Shown here piece by piece: positions 18,301 through 27,550 of a stretch of DNA of 64,000 nucleotides (its first letter is position 1; the number at the start of each line of letters is the position of its first letter). Under the pieces are notes generated by a model. The model did no database searches, had not been told where the DNA came from, and saw nothing but the letters and a program-made list of their open reading frames with translations. The position numbers and the translations under genes are program-made. Origin of the DNA: Pseudoalteromonas luteoviolacea NCIMB 1942 (GTDB taxonomy: Bacteria > Pseudomonadota > Gammaproteobacteria > Enterobacterales > Alteromonadaceae); contig NZ_AUXT01000150.1 in assembly GCF_001625595.1 (NCBI RefSeq), positions 1 through 64,000 of the forward strand. Direction: 5' to 3'.

Positions 18301-19595
18301 CTGTGTTATTGGCAAGAGCAACTAAAGGCCCGAGTTTGATTATTGCTCCCACCTCCGTTTGTTTTAACTGGCAGCAAGAGGCCACTAAGTTTGCCCCTAC
18401 CCTGCGACTGCACACCTTGGCGCACTTTAAAGCTGGTGAACACAGAGAAACTTTACTAAACGAACTGGACGCTCATGATGTGTTGGTTATTAGCTATGGA
18501 TTATTAGTTCAAGACCTCGAAATTTTAAAATCCATTGATTGGCAAACTATCATTGCTGACGAAGCACAGGCCATCAAAAACCCATTGTCCAAGCGGGCGC
18601 AAGCGGCGTGTGCCTTGAGAGGGGGGTTTAAAATGATCACCACGGGTACACCTATTGAGAACAATTTGACGGAGCTGTGGTCTCTGTTTCGTTTTGTTAA
18701 CCCGGGATTGTTTGGTAATTTGAAACGATTTACAGAACGCTTTATTCAACCAATTGAAAATAGAGAAGAGAAGCCAATAGCAGCACGGTATGCGCAGCAA
18801 AATCTTAAGACACTTTTACAACCGTTCATTCTACGAAGAATGAAGCATCAAGTTTTGACAGAGCTTCCTCCACGTACCGAAATCAATATCAATATTGAAT
18901 TGAGTGATGAAGAACAAACTCTGTATGAGGCACTGCGACAAAATGCCATAGCCAACATCGCAACAGCAAATGAACAAGAAGACGCTGGTTCCCAGCACCT
19001 TGCAATGCTGGCTGAGCTTACTAAGCTCAGACAAGCATGTTGTAACCCAAACCTTGTTGCCCCTGAACTTTCACTTTCGAGTACAAAACTTGCAAAACTC
19101 AATGAACTATTGATTGAACTTCGCAACAATGGTCATAAAGCCCTGATATTTAGCCAGTTTGTAGGTCACTTACAATTACTTAAACAACATTTAGACGAGT
19201 TCGGGATCTCCTACCAATATCTCGATGGCTCTACCCCAACCAAACAAAGGCAGCACAGTGTCAATGCTTTTTCAAAAGGTGAAGGAGAAGTCTTTTTGAT
19301 CAGCCTTAAAGCCGGTGGATCGGGCCTAAACTTGACTGCCGCTGACTATGTTATACACATGGATCCGTGGTGGAATCCAGCAGTAGAGGCACAGGCCTCA
19401 GATCGTGCGCATCGTATTGGGCAATCTCGACCAGTGACCGTTTATCGCATGATTGCTTCTAATACCATCGAAGAAAAAATTCTAGCCATGCACAACCAGA
19501 AGCGAGACCTTGCACAACAAGTGTTGTCTGGTAGTGACACAACACAAAAGCTGTCTGTGAAAGAGGTGTTAGAGTTACTGAAAGATACGCTCTAA
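15315..19595 (+). CDS. SNF2-family DEAD/DEAH-box helicase with long N-terminal region
   Basis: A 1426-residue SNF2/Rad54-like ATPase. The ATPase core occupies about 960-1420: motif I ADDMGLGKT (near 983-992), motif II DEAQ (1082-1085), motif III TGTPIENNLTELWSLF, a C-terminal helicase domain with SLKAGGSGLNLTAADYVIH and motif VI QASDRAHRIGQ. The first 950 residues are mostly helical in TPR-like fashion at the start, then a beta-rich SNF2-associated region. Bacterial members are thought to remodel RNA polymerase or other DNA complexes (RapA-like). The start is a GTG without strong ribosome site, 27 bp after the GNAT stop. A 12-bp tandem duplication (18013-18042) encodes repeated GTEQ units in the linker before the core. 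Confidence 0.93.
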   Translation: MHLVICQRQIADLGTILHSINRPLTLTTHTHSNIETLYADYLTLDPDYQALVQVLAVIFKSTSTIKIKQILKKLTEQGVIEPGRPMSALSSELAIAVEQSHLAHCDQLNIQINPLVANLVTQHAQKLGRLLPILKCAEEYIPVLNAYEWERDPEDENRLTRDFLWLGQFPKAKARMGFNKNPQILDLQNNYALVQFAFFPFQLETFAELPDDMQYQAFATLTATQVQLGADLSVVTDLLQLACKEKPKNQNLRLLLAEHLLLQGQLELVTNGVKPSDISSYALQLKAAALLFNAQLTAANTQFNAALQAQQKYSKKKHPYLNGLFGWLHMVTLLATANGQNDHCDQAMQLASNQLSDKKGTKTNYHIGHIFECLAESLSNSAPFIPQLKEHERDLQNRPFDYYSSQLLTVLSLHWCKHTLTDEHLSILERCTTFYRTSKLHLLEKIALQLLANVQSFQLEQSLQVDFSRLIQQQSEWDLALDKLLALAPTNQVDSKEHEQSNSHQLIWVLEEHQGLALFGAKVQKRMSSGWSKGKAITLEELHTSHAKLGYLSNTDLAIIDVIELQRHWEGTDYKLEGVQALKAAMQAPNVYHANDMLEPLEIIELPAQLAISERGEQLYLTLLDLPDDFRSRQSVYAFKFEPGCKCVFTHFDKSQLKVANIIGENGILIPVSAKAKLMTSIQAIAPLMNIQSEVSDIEIGLENVDAQAQLVINVSPYQQGLSFHCISMPFGDKGPAFHPAVGNASISAEIGGKRIATKRDLAAEQELLDKLDEQCPAFLAMADNQLSIADLQDALNALEQLEQAIKTEPPLAFKLRWPKGQKIQLTQPLQAHNLQLAIAKKNQWFDINGELKINDQQVIELKELLELVEQSHGRFIELDSQQVVALSQSLHDKLIKLNQGTEQGTEQGKFHPLASPLVKEAVTGMRMKTLHAWEQQSQLMQEANALQINLPQDLQATLRDYQQAGYDWATRLAHWGAGACLADDMGLGKTLQSLAVLLARATKGPSLIIAPTSVCFNWQQEATKFAPTLRLHTLAHFKAGEHRETLLNELDAHDVLVISYGLLVQDLEILKSIDWQTIIADEAQAIKNPLSKRAQAACALRGGFKMITTGTPIENNLTELWSLFRFVNPGLFGNLKRFTERFIQPIENREEKPIAARYAQQNLKTLLQPFILRRMKHQVLTELPPRTEININIELSDEEQTLYEALRQNAIANIATANEQEDAGSQHLAMLAELTKLRQACCNPNLVAPELSLSSTKLAKLNELLIELRNNGHKALIFSQFVGHLQLLKQHLDEFGISYQYLDGSTPTKQRQHSVNAFSKGEGEVFLISLKAGGSGLNLTAADYVIHMDPWWNPAVEAQASDRAHRIGQSRPVTVYRMIASNTIEEKILAMHNQKRDLAQQVLSGSDTTQKLSVKEVLELLKDTL

Positions 19596-19658
19596 ATCCG
19601 CATACTGTGTCGCGTTGTAATAAAGCAAGGTGAGTAAAGTAGTTATAAAACATTGAGT

Positions 19659-19683
19659 TGGCCATCATTTAACGTAATGGCCA
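19659..19683. terminator. hairpin between convergent helicase and pseudogene
   Basis: A perfect 7-bp stem TGGCCAT/ATGGCCA with an 11-nt loop sits between the ends of two convergent genes. There is no T tract on either side, so terminator function is uncertain. Confidence 0.3.
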
Positions 19684-19726
19684 TTCAAATAATGATTAAG
19701 CGTATGTTACTGTTAACGGTGCCTGA

Positions 19727-20842
19727 TTAAATGCGCCTGTTTTCACTTCTGATAAACCCTTGTTGCATCTGCTTCGCGTATTCCGCCTTGCTATAGCCTT
19801 GGGTAGTAGTGTCATGTGCACTCCCCAAGCTATTTACCTCAAATGCAAAGTTCATCATCAGGTAAGTTTCATAATCTCGAGCATAACTCGCATGGGCTAA
19901 AAACTCACCATGCTGCATAAGAATATTCCATGCGATATTGGTTGGTATCTTTCCAGTTAGAGGATCACGTACATAAATCAATGTAAAGAATTGCGACAAA
20001 AATGCTTTTGCATTACCGCGAAGCGCACCTAGGTCAAAAGCTTTTCCATAACGATTCCACAACCCAAACTCGGTAGGCGAAAAGTTTGCGATTGGCGTAA
20101 GATTTTCTTTAAATAGTAAACGCGTAATATAACCGACTACAACAAACTGGCCTTTAAATGGAATGGCAATTCCAAGGTCGCTTGTACTGGTATGATACCT
20201 AGGATGATCTTCAATTGAGTAGTCAGAGTCGACCCAATTGCTATTCAAACAATACACAATACATTTGTCATGAATATTATGGGACATATCACTTGGGTGT
20301 TCGACTTTTAAGTTATAAGGCAAACCAATCGATATCTCTTTCTTTAATAACCTTAGCAGTACTGGTTGATGATATTTTAGTTTTGAATAAGAACGCTTCT
20401 TTTCACCGTTTATATGATGAAAGGCATACAACAATATTACCACCTCATTGCCCTGCTCAATGTGAGTCAAAACTTTATCGACTGGAATATGGACGACCCA
20501 TGAGGACCTTTTACTCTCACCTAAACCGAAGTGACGACCAAATAACAATGCTAGGTTACCCGCTTTTACATTTGCATAACGCCAATGCAGGTCCTGAGCA
20601 GCAAATAGTGCACTCAAATTTTTGACACCATCTACATCAACAATATCAAACCCAAAAAACGTACACGACTTTCGATAAATTGCTCAGTCCCTTATTCATC
20701 AAGCACACCGACTGTTTCTACCTCTGTGGAAAGATCGCCGCTCACTAACCTTGAACAAGCATTGTCAATAACCGTCAGTTTGGCATGTCCTAATTTAGAA
20801 AAGTAGAATAGAAAATATTAAAATACCCTGTATAAATTTCAT
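19727..20842 (-). pseudogene. broken gene for a secreted protein of unknown function
   Basis: The longest open part (19727-20617, 296 codons, only a TTG start) is the 3' end of a longer gene. Upstream in the same frame lies coding-like sequence (FFGFDIVDVDGVKN), continued in a second frame by GTEQFIESRVR, an in-frame TAA at 20692-20694, and TVIDNACSRLVSGDLSTEV. Before that a third segment starts with a good ribosome site (AAGGA) and ATG at 20842, encoding a signal-peptide start MKFIQGILIFSILLF. Joining them needs one frameshift near 20795-20815, readthrough of the TAA, and one frameshift at a run of six A (20654-20659). The 3' part has no recognised domain. The remaining ORF could still be translated, but the gene is most simply a decayed secreted protein; sequencing error is the alternative. 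Confidence 0.65.
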
Positions 20843-21301
20843 TGTCAGATCCTTGTAAATAGCACAATTAAAATTTCCATGAGTGAATTTTAACTCCGTA
20901 CACTCACTGGTAGATTACAGAATACAAATACCAAAACACACTTCAAATAAACACCAGGTTAACTTTTTATTAATAAACATCGCTATGAGAATGGCATATT
21001 GTGTTGTGATTTGTTTATTAAATCGGGACATGAACAGTGAGACACCTTCAGAATTGAACAATATAACAAAAAAAAGCATGAGGATATTTTTCAATGAATC
21101 TGTCGTATTACAGCGAGAACATATGGTTAACTCCAAATAGCCAACTGCTAAACATCACAAAAACTATCGACCCATCGCAAAACAAGGCTGCGATGAACAG
21201 TACGCTTATCGATTTGAAACCTTGAGTTGCTTCGTTAGCCTAGCTTGAAAAAATGAAAAGATTGAAAAAATTGTAATTCGCGCAGACCAATTTAGACTCA
21301 G
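20843..21301. other. AT-rich gene-free region
   Basis: Open frames here on both strands (about 85 and 73 codons) overlap each other, are lysine/isoleucine-rich and lack convincing ribosome sites, so I do not call genes. The region should hold the promoter of the PepSY operon on its right side and that of the pseudogene on its left. Confidence 0.4.
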
Positions 21302-21685
21302 GTGTTGAATTTTGATTCACTTATTGAAACAATAAAGAACAAAATAACAATTATTCCTATTCTCATGAGCCTTCTCGCTATTATCCCTATATGGGTCGCG
21401 TCACTGCTGTTATATCTGGCCAGCCCAAAGCAATACTTGCTCAGCAAGCCAGTTCCTAAATGGCTAAGCTACCTCTTAGCACTGTGTTTATATGCTTTTG
21501 CAAACGTTTTATTCGCACAGAGCTACCCTATGGTATCCGCATTACTTGCTAGTTTTGTTGTACTGATGATGGGGCTTGTTGGTGTCACCGTATTGGCTGG
21601 TAAATCAAAGCGCTTATTTATGACAACTTCCATTTTATTACTCACAATATGCTCAACCGTTGGAGGTATCATTCATGTGGCCTAA
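21302..21685 (+). CDS. small membrane protein of the PepSY operon
   Basis: A 127-residue protein with about four membrane helices (residues 15-40, 52-70, 75-95, 103-125). The start is a GTG with weak ribosome site; an ATG at 21365 inside the first helix is less likely. It overlaps the next gene by 11 bp and belongs to a three-gene operon ending in a PepSY protein, a layout common beside iron-uptake genes, where the small partners carry DUF3325/DUF3649-type labels. The exact family is not clear to me; the operon context is the best clue. Confidence 0.6.
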   Translation: MLNFDSLIETIKNKITIIPILMSLLAIIPIWVASLLLYLASPKQYLLSKPVPKWLSYLLALCLYAFANVLFAQSYPMVSALLASFVVLMMGLVGVTVLAGKSKRLFMTTSILLLTICSTVGGIIHVA

Positions 21686-21923
21686 AACAATACTGGGGTT
21701 TATATTTGGCTTGTTGATTTCAGTCTCCATTGCACTGAATACGAACCTCATTTTACCCTTTGCTGAAGATACTCGATTACTCATCGGCCTTATCTTGGGG
21801 TTTCCAATTTGGGCCAGCATTATGGTGTGGGTCTACGCCTTTGAAACAACGCTTAAAGCTTCCAAGTACATGCTGTTAGTACTCTTGCCCTCAGCTCTAC
21901 TCAACGTTTTTTTGATGGTGTAA
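21675..21923 (+). CDS. small membrane protein of the PepSY operon
   Basis: An 82-residue protein with three membrane helices and little else. The ATG at 21675 is chosen because GGAGGT lies 8 nt upstream, inside the end of the previous gene; the overlap implies translational coupling. The next gene starts 4 bp after its stop. It is likely a subunit or partner of the PepSY membrane protein; function unknown (DUF3649-like by position only). Confidence 0.6.
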   Translation: MWPKTILGFIFGLLISVSIALNTNLILPFAEDTRLLIGLILGFPIWASIMVWVYAFETTLKASKYMLLVLLPSALLNVFLMV

Positions 21924-21927
21924 TACA

Positions 21928-23526
21928 ATGAAAAGCCAAACACTTAAGTCACTTACAAATGCACACGCTTGGATAGGTCTGATTATTTCTTTTGTCTTAT
22001 TTATTGTGTTTATAGCGGGTTCTATCAGCTTATTCAGAGAAAATATAGAAACATGGGAAAAGGTATCACTGATAGGTGAGCATTCACCGCATGCAAGTCA
22101 GGTATCATATGATACCGTCGTGGCAAAGTTAGATGAAAAGTATGAAATAGATACTCACCACATCTTTTATCTCTACCAGCCCACCGAAAGAAATCCATTT
22201 TTGCAGGTGTATTTTGCTGCTGAGCTAAATGAACCTCATCCGGAGACAGGCGAAGACCATCAGGATATGTACCTGTTACTCGATCCTGTCAACGGCGACA
22301 TTATTGCCGATGCCAATAACTTTCAATTTGCCAACTTTGTTTACCATTTACATTATGACCTGGGTGCAGGACGAATTGGCTTATATTTCGTAGGCATCAT
22401 AACATTGTTCTTTTTTGTTGCGCTAATCAGTGGCGTGGTCATTCACTGGCGCAAATTGTTTAAAAACTTTTATCAGTTCCGTCTCGGTGCCAACAAGGAT
22501 AAATGGCTCGATGCGCATAACTTAATTGGCACCATGGGCTTACCTTTTCACATCATGTATGCCTTTACTGGCTTGGTTTTTAATCTAGTGATTATTTATC
22601 AAATCTCGTATGCGGTAATACTGTATCAAGGCGATCAAGGTAAAGTTCTGCAAGCCGCAGGTTTCAATGAACCTCACATAGAAGAAGTGGACATTCGTAT
22701 GCCTATGCAAGGTATCGATGAGCTCTATACTAAGGCTATGAATGAGTTAGGCAATGTTACGCTTCGCCGCATGATGATCGAGCATTTTGGCGACGAAAGC
22801 GCTGTGCTGGTTTTTATGGCTAAAAGTAATGATGAATTTTCAAATGATGTAGAAGTGCGCTACGCCTTAAAAGACCACCAGCAGGTTTATATTACTCAAG
22901 ATAATTACGACAATAATCTACGTGGAGGTTTGGCCACGATTGCAAGTTTGCATTTTGGTGATTTTGCAGGATATGGTATGCGGATTGCTTTCTTTATTCT
23001 TGGCTTAGCCACAGCTTATATCATCATTACGGGTAACTTAATGTGGATAAGCAAACGCGCAAAGCAGAAAAAACAAAGTAAACGCAGCCTAGCATTTGTG
23101 ACCCGCTTAACTTCTGGTGCCTTCATTGGCTGTATGTTGGCCATCGCTCTTGGTGCCATCGCGTCGAAGTTAATTCCACTCGAAGCGATAGGGCGAATGA
23201 CGACCATACACAGTATTGTATATGTAAGCTTCTTCGTATGTACTTTGATATCTCTATTTATCAAGCAGCAAGATGTCTTTTGTAATTATTTACTCAAATT
23301 TTCAGGTTTAGCATATGCATTTGCTGCATTGTTGAATGTGCCAAACTATCTGCATTACGCTGATATACTATCTAGTCACGTGCTTTTAGATCTCGTGATA
23401 GTTGATATTATGTTCATTACTATTGCATCACTGTGCTGGTACAGCGCGAAAAAATTTGAAAAGCGTGCGGAACAGTTGCAACAAGAGTTACACGCCATGG
23501 GCTCAGAGTCGGCTTTGAACTCATAA
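21928..23526 (+). CDS. PepSY-associated TM-helix protein, putative ferric-reductase-like
   Basis: A 532-residue inner-membrane protein. The first helix (residues 12-33, HAWIGLIISFVLFIVFIAG) is followed by a periplasmic PepSY-type domain, then helices with the conserved FVYHLHYDL and SGVVIHWRKLF segments, a second periplasmic part, and four to five C-terminal helices. Histidines in the helices (HAW, HLHYD, VIHW, DAHNLIG) suit haem ligation, and the family (PiuB/FoxB-like) is linked to reduction of ferric siderophores. It is the last gene of the operon, closed by the strong terminator at 23549. Confidence 0.85.
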   Translation: MKSQTLKSLTNAHAWIGLIISFVLFIVFIAGSISLFRENIETWEKVSLIGEHSPHASQVSYDTVVAKLDEKYEIDTHHIFYLYQPTERNPFLQVYFAAELNEPHPETGEDHQDMYLLLDPVNGDIIADANNFQFANFVYHLHYDLGAGRIGLYFVGIITLFFFVALISGVVIHWRKLFKNFYQFRLGANKDKWLDAHNLIGTMGLPFHIMYAFTGLVFNLVIIYQISYAVILYQGDQGKVLQAAGFNEPHIEEVDIRMPMQGIDELYTKAMNELGNVTLRRMMIEHFGDESAVLVFMAKSNDEFSNDVEVRYALKDHQQVYITQDNYDNNLRGGLATIASLHFGDFAGYGMRIAFFILGLATAYIIITGNLMWISKRAKQKKQSKRSLAFVTRLTSGAFIGCMLAIALGAIASKLIPLEAIGRMTTIHSIVYVSFFVCTLISLFIKQQDVFCNYLLKFSGLAYAFAALLNVPNYLHYADILSSHVLLDLVIVDIMFITIASLCWYSAKKFEKRAEQLQQELHAMGSESALNS

Positions 23527-23548
23527 TAATTATTCAGATACAGATGAG

Positions 23549-23585
23549 GTAAGGGAGCCATCAGGCTCCCTTACTTGTTTTATTT
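23549..23585. terminator. strong bidirectional terminator
   Basis: A perfect 11-bp stem GTAAGGGAGCC with ATCA loop is followed by TTGTTTTATTT on the plus strand. It lies between the convergent PepSY and cytochrome peroxidase genes and probably serves both. Confidence 0.85.
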
Positions 23586-25404
23586 ATAGTGTATTGCCCT
23601 CTTCGTCGATAGCATCAAACTGATGTCCATCTGGCCCACCATCTCTTTTTGGGATCAAGGCGTTAACCTCGTTACTGCCCGCTAATGCTTTCGGATCAGT
23701 TAAAGCACGTAAAAATGCCGCTAAGTAACTGACTTGTTGTAATGTAAAGCCTCGGATAATTGCTTCATCACTTCTGTCAGATGCAGCTCGATTTTGTGCA
23801 TTGAGCGCTAAAACATAGTCATCTGCATCACCAACAACAGCCTCGCATTGCACGGCACTCAAATGCTGAAACTGCGGCAATCCACAAGTTTCATTCTCGC
23901 CATAAAAACGCTCCAAAGAACCGGTGACATCAGAGTAGTGTTCAATCACGCGCTCTAAGGTCGCGAATACACCTTTGTCACCATACGGCGCGGTAATACC
24001 GACATTTAATAAGCTGGGCATTCTAAATTGATTTTTAAAGTTACCATTTGCAATACCATGCGCGCCTATTTGCGGATACAAGGGCCCTCTCGTTCTCTCA
24101 GGAGTAAACATCACACCATCATGACAATTGGCACAACCGGCTCCTGTGTAAAAGAACAAAGCGCCGCGCTTTTCATCTGCGGTCAACTTATCTTGTCGAC
24201 CCTCGATATAGTTGAAGAATGGATTATCAATAAACAAAAAAGATGCCTGATAAGCCGACATGGCTCTGGCAATGCGTATGAAACTTATTTGGTCGTCGCC
24301 AAAGGCCGCGCTAAAGTGGGGCTTCCACTGTTCACTCAATCTTTGCGCAATAAACTCACGATATGCCTGTGGTGAGTCAAAGCCGCTAGGGTCGCCCATT
24401 TCCGCTGATGCAGTAATAGGAAAGTGAGCTTGTGCCATGAGCAAGCGAAGTGGATCTGTATTTTCCACTTCAGCATTCATTAACCTAGTTACTTCAATCT
24501 CAGGTGTCTGAATATCAGCAGTAGATACACTACCTACTTCACTATCGCGATTTGCCTCTCGTAAACGAACTCGCTGATCCCAAAACATGCTATCGACCCA
24601 CAACGCTGAATTACAAATTTGTGGCGAGTTTCGTCCAACACTCGGTACCACAGCGCCGTCACTACGACCCAAGCCCATCAAATCTGTATTTTCAGCATTA
24701 ACCCCAATAGACAGTGACAATCCATCACTGCCGCACCCTTGTGCCGGATGGTGACAGGAAGCACACGACGTATCAAAGTTTTGACTCAATGCTTTGCTAA
24801 AAAATAGCCGTTTGCCTAACGCAATAAGCTTTGCATCTTCATGGCGACGGTAGCGGGCGACATAGGCTTGCATATCTTCCAGCCCTTGTCGCAGAGTGTA
24901 ATGATCAATCAGCTTATCCATACAGCTATCAAGTGCTTCATCTGATATCTCGTTCAGATCGTTTGTACCACAATGATCTACCAGTCGCGCAATACCAACT
25001 CGAATGATAGAACCATTGCGCATTCCATCGTTTTCATCAGAGCTTAAGGTTTTAATGGTATCTGAATTTGAAGGCAAACTTGAGACTCTATTTTTACCTC
25101 TTGTAAACGCGGTAACATAGTAAGTGTGCTCAGCATCTGGTATTGCATTGGTATCCACAAAAAACGTAACTTTTGTCCGGCCTATTCGCTTGCCATCACG
25201 AAATACCCGATAACCAGTAATGTCTTCAACACCAGCCGGTGCCTGCCAACTTAAACCGACTTCTGTCGCAGAATGGACTTTCGCAATTAACTGTTCTGGT
25301 GATAACGACTCTATTGTCGTGACCGCAGACACATAAGTCGGCACTACAAATAAAGCAGCCAACATCAATCGCCTTATTAAGGGCCGATAGTAACTTCCAA
25401 ACAT
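23584..25404 (-). CDS. dihaem cytochrome c peroxidase/MauG-like protein with FN3 domain
   Basis: A 606-residue periplasmic protein. After a signal peptide (about 1-27) comes a fibronectin type III-like domain (about 30-115, GLSWQAPAGVEDITGYRVFRDG), unusual for this family, then a MauG/CcpA domain with two haem sites, CASCH (about 215) and CANCH (about 424). Such proteins reduce hydrogen peroxide or oxidise protein substrates. At 606 residues it is far longer than simple CcpA (about 320-350). The start at 25404 is chosen because GGAGGA lies 7 nt upstream; the frame extends 12 codons further. Monocistronic, convergent with the PepSY operon. Confidence 0.88.
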   Translation of the reverse strand: MFGSYYRPLIRRLMLAALFVVPTYVSAVTTIESLSPEQLIAKVHSATEVGLSWQAPAGVEDITGYRVFRDGKRIGRTKVTFFVDTNAIPDAEHTYYVTAFTRGKNRVSSLPSNSDTIKTLSSDENDGMRNGSIIRVGIARLVDHCGTNDLNEISDEALDSCMDKLIDHYTLRQGLEDMQAYVARYRRHEDAKLIALGKRLFFSKALSQNFDTSCASCHHPAQGCGSDGLSLSIGVNAENTDLMGLGRSDGAVVPSVGRNSPQICNSALWVDSMFWDQRVRLREANRDSEVGSVSTADIQTPEIEVTRLMNAEVENTDPLRLLMAQAHFPITASAEMGDPSGFDSPQAYREFIAQRLSEQWKPHFSAAFGDDQISFIRIARAMSAYQASFLFIDNPFFNYIEGRQDKLTADEKRGALFFYTGAGCANCHDGVMFTPERTRGPLYPQIGAHGIANGNFKNQFRMPSLLNVGITAPYGDKGVFATLERVIEHYSDVTGSLERFYGENETCGLPQFQHLSAVQCEAVVGDADDYVLALNAQNRAASDRSDEAIIRGFTLQQVSYLAAFLRALTDPKALAGSNEVNALIPKRDGGPDGHQFDAIDEEGNTL

Positions 25405-25800
25405 CGCATTTCCTCCGTAACGATTTATCCCACTTCCCAAGAGTGGCGTAATGGCCTACCAGTCCCAAGCGCCCGTCACGCTATAAGACTAAAATCACAC
25501 CTCACTAATAGGTACAAAATGTAATTAAAATCAAATAATTAGACTGGCAGACACAATAAATCGAAGCATGAAGATGAAATAAGTAAAAAATATGTAGAAA
25601 CTCCAAATTGAAAATACAAAAGAACCAAAAAAACATCATTTTTAAATAAAAAATCACGAAAAAAAGGTGATGAGATACTACCATTGGACTGGTTAAAGGT
25701 CGCACGGAGAACGCTCGAAATAATGACCTAGACTAGAAAGTTCGGCCCAAATCATGAAATAATGGACCTATATGGGAAACTATTATACACCTCTGAATAA
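25405..25800. other. intergenic region between divergent genes
   Basis: About 400 bases, very AT-rich around 25505-25700, between the cytochrome peroxidase and a small membrane protein. An open frame of 66 codons on the minus strand is mostly Phe/Leu/Tyr from T-rich DNA and is not a convincing gene. Promoters for both flanking genes are expected here. Confidence 0.4.
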
Positions 25801-26142
25801 ATGGATTTGATTTATCATAAGGATTCAACGCTGGCGCTGGCGTCATTACTGTTTATCATTACGCTTATTCCAACCAAAATGACCGTACGATTTATTGGTG
25901 CAGACTATGAAAGTATAGTTCGCTGTGCTGTCGTCGTATTAATCGCGACCATCACCATTTTGTTTTCTCTTCAAGCAATCGAATCACTTGTTAGTATGGC
26001 CTTTGTCTTTATTTGGATGATGTTCGTGTTTAATCGGACGCTGGGCTTGTCAAAATCTTGGAGCGGGATTATCACTGTGTGGGTGGGGTTAATACAACTT
26101 GCTGCCCTCCAAGGGCTACAAAGATTGGGCTTCCACTGGTAA
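25801..26142 (+). CDS. hypothetical membrane protein, 113 aa
   Basis: A small protein with about four hydrophobic helices (residues 10-25, 40-57, 60-78, 88-108). No family recognised. It is isolated between the cytochrome peroxidase and a convergent lipoprotein gene. Its reading frame is well filled with ordinary codons, which supports a gene, but the ribosome site before the ATG is poor. Confidence 0.5.
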   Translation: MDLIYHKDSTLALASLLFIITLIPTKMTVRFIGADYESIVRCAVVVLIATITILFSLQAIESLVSMAFVFIWMMFVFNRTLGLSKSWSGIITVWVGLIQLAALQGLQRLGFHW

Positions 26143-26152
26143 AACTGACGAT

Positions 26153-26178
26153 GACGCCCAGACCTATCGTTCTGGGCG
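26153..26178. terminator. hairpin between convergent genes
   Basis: A perfect 9-bp stem ACGCCCAGA/TCTGGGCGT with an 8-nt loop lies between the ends of the membrane protein and lipoprotein genes. Neither side has a clear T tract, but the position suggests bidirectional termination. Confidence 0.5.
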
Positions 26179-26188
26179 TATGGCGGTC

Positions 26189-27550
26189 TTATTTATTAGG
26201 TGTAAATAGATAACTAATGGAAGTGTAGGATTGGTATTCTGGTAAAGAAAATCTAAAGGCGCCCTCTTTACTCGCTAAAAACGACCGGTAATCGTTCAAT
26301 CCCTGAGGTGCATGAGGGTGCGCCCATAGTAATATTGAGAACTCTTTAAGGACTGAAAAATCGGCATTCCCGAAGTCTAATGCGTCACCAAACTGAAAAT
26401 CTGGCAGCGTTCCTGCGACATTACCTTGAACTTCCCACTTTACTGACTGTCCGTCTGTGGTAGTAAAATCAAAATTCAACCGCAACATGTGTAGCCTTTT
26501 ATCTACATGGCTAAAGTCATAGCTAAAATTAAAGTTGTTATTGACATTACCTGCAAAAAAAGCAGAACCGAAATCATTATTGACATTGACCGGTAACTCC
26601 ACATCAACGGTACCATCATCTGCAATCACTGTCCGAGATGCTATATATGCACTAGCATTAAAATCACTGCTCCCTGTGTACAAGTCTTCATGTCGGGATA
26701 TTCGATAATTAAAGGTCGATTCTAAACTTGGGAATACAAATGGCATGTAATCTTCTGGTATGAAAAAGCCCATATCATAGGCGCCATTGGTGCCTTCTGG
26801 CTCCAAAGACATAATTCTCGCAGAGCCATCGCTGATATATGATTTTGTAGAAACCTTTATTCCCCCATGTGTAAAGGCTTCACTTTTTAAACTATCAACG
26901 CTCACGTTTTTGACAGGTATTCTTGCAGCGACGGCTTCATCACCTGACGGGGATACGAGCGCAAAATGATGAGTGCCATTACTTTCACAATTGTACACGT
27001 CTATCGTTTGACTGCTGTTACTCAATTCGTGTTCAAGCACCCAATTCTTATCGACCAATTTATAACCAGGGTACACAGCCGCCAGTTCACTTAGATCTAC
27101 ATCAACCCTGTCACAGAAGTAGTCACTTTCAATTGGACATGCAGGCAGTGGACTTGGCCTTGAAAAATATATTTTGCCAAGGTTTACACCTTCACCTATT
27201 TCCATATATGTATGTACTTGATTGGTTTCCGCCTCAGAGTCAATGGCGGACACATGCATTGCAGCTTCCGGTACTTTGCCCGCATACTTGCCCTCAGCAT
27301 CAGTTTTCGCTGTTGCAACTACCTCTCCATTGGCGTTATGAAAAACAATGTCAATATTCGGCTTTGCTTCGTCGTTCTCACAACCTCTAAAAACAGTCTC
27401 CAGCTGGATCGTTTTTTCTACCACTTTTTCAACTGTGGGCGTTAACGGGTTATTCGCTGAACTGTTATCTGACGAAGAACCACCGCAACCACCCAGAGAT
27501 AAAATTATCGCAGCGCTGAGTAGAGAGCGAGTTAGCGTTATTTTTTTCAT
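26189..27550 (-). CDS. secreted lipoprotein of unknown function
   Basis: A 453-residue lipoprotein: the signal peptide ends in the lipobox LSLGGC (Cys22) followed by GGSSSDNSS, a typical flexible tether. A region near 45-100 (NIDIVFHNANGEVVATAKTDAEGKYAGKVPE) looks like a carboxypeptidase-regulatory-like beta-sandwich. The remainder is beta-rich with several cysteines and matches no family I know. AGGGAA precedes the ATG. It has no operon partner. Confidence 0.75.
   Translation of the reverse strand: MKKITLTRSLLSAAIILSLGGCGGSSSDNSSANNPLTPTVEKVVEKTIQLETVFRGCENDEAKPNIDIVFHNANGEVVATAKTDAEGKYAGKVPEAAMHVSAIDSEAETNQVHTYMEIGEGVNLGKIYFSRPSPLPACPIESDYFCDRVDVDLSELAAVYPGYKLVDKNWVLEHELSNSSQTIDVYNCESNGTHHFALVSPSGDEAVAARIPVKNVSVDSLKSEAFTHGGIKVSTKSYISDGSARIMSLEPEGTNGAYDMGFFIPEDYMPFVFPSLESTFNYRISRHEDLYTGSSDFNASAYIASRTVIADDGTVDVELPVNVNNDFGSAFFAGNVNNNFNFSYDFSHVDKRLHMLRLNFDFTTTDGQSVKWEVQGNVAGTLPDFQFGDALDFGNADFSVLKEFSILLWAHPHAPQGLNDYRSFLASKEGAFRFSLPEYQSYTSISYLFTPNK

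Noticed and set aside
20883-21140. Overlapping 85- and 73-codon frames on opposite strands
   Set aside because: They occupy the same DNA, lack ribosome sites and look like random AT-rich translation.
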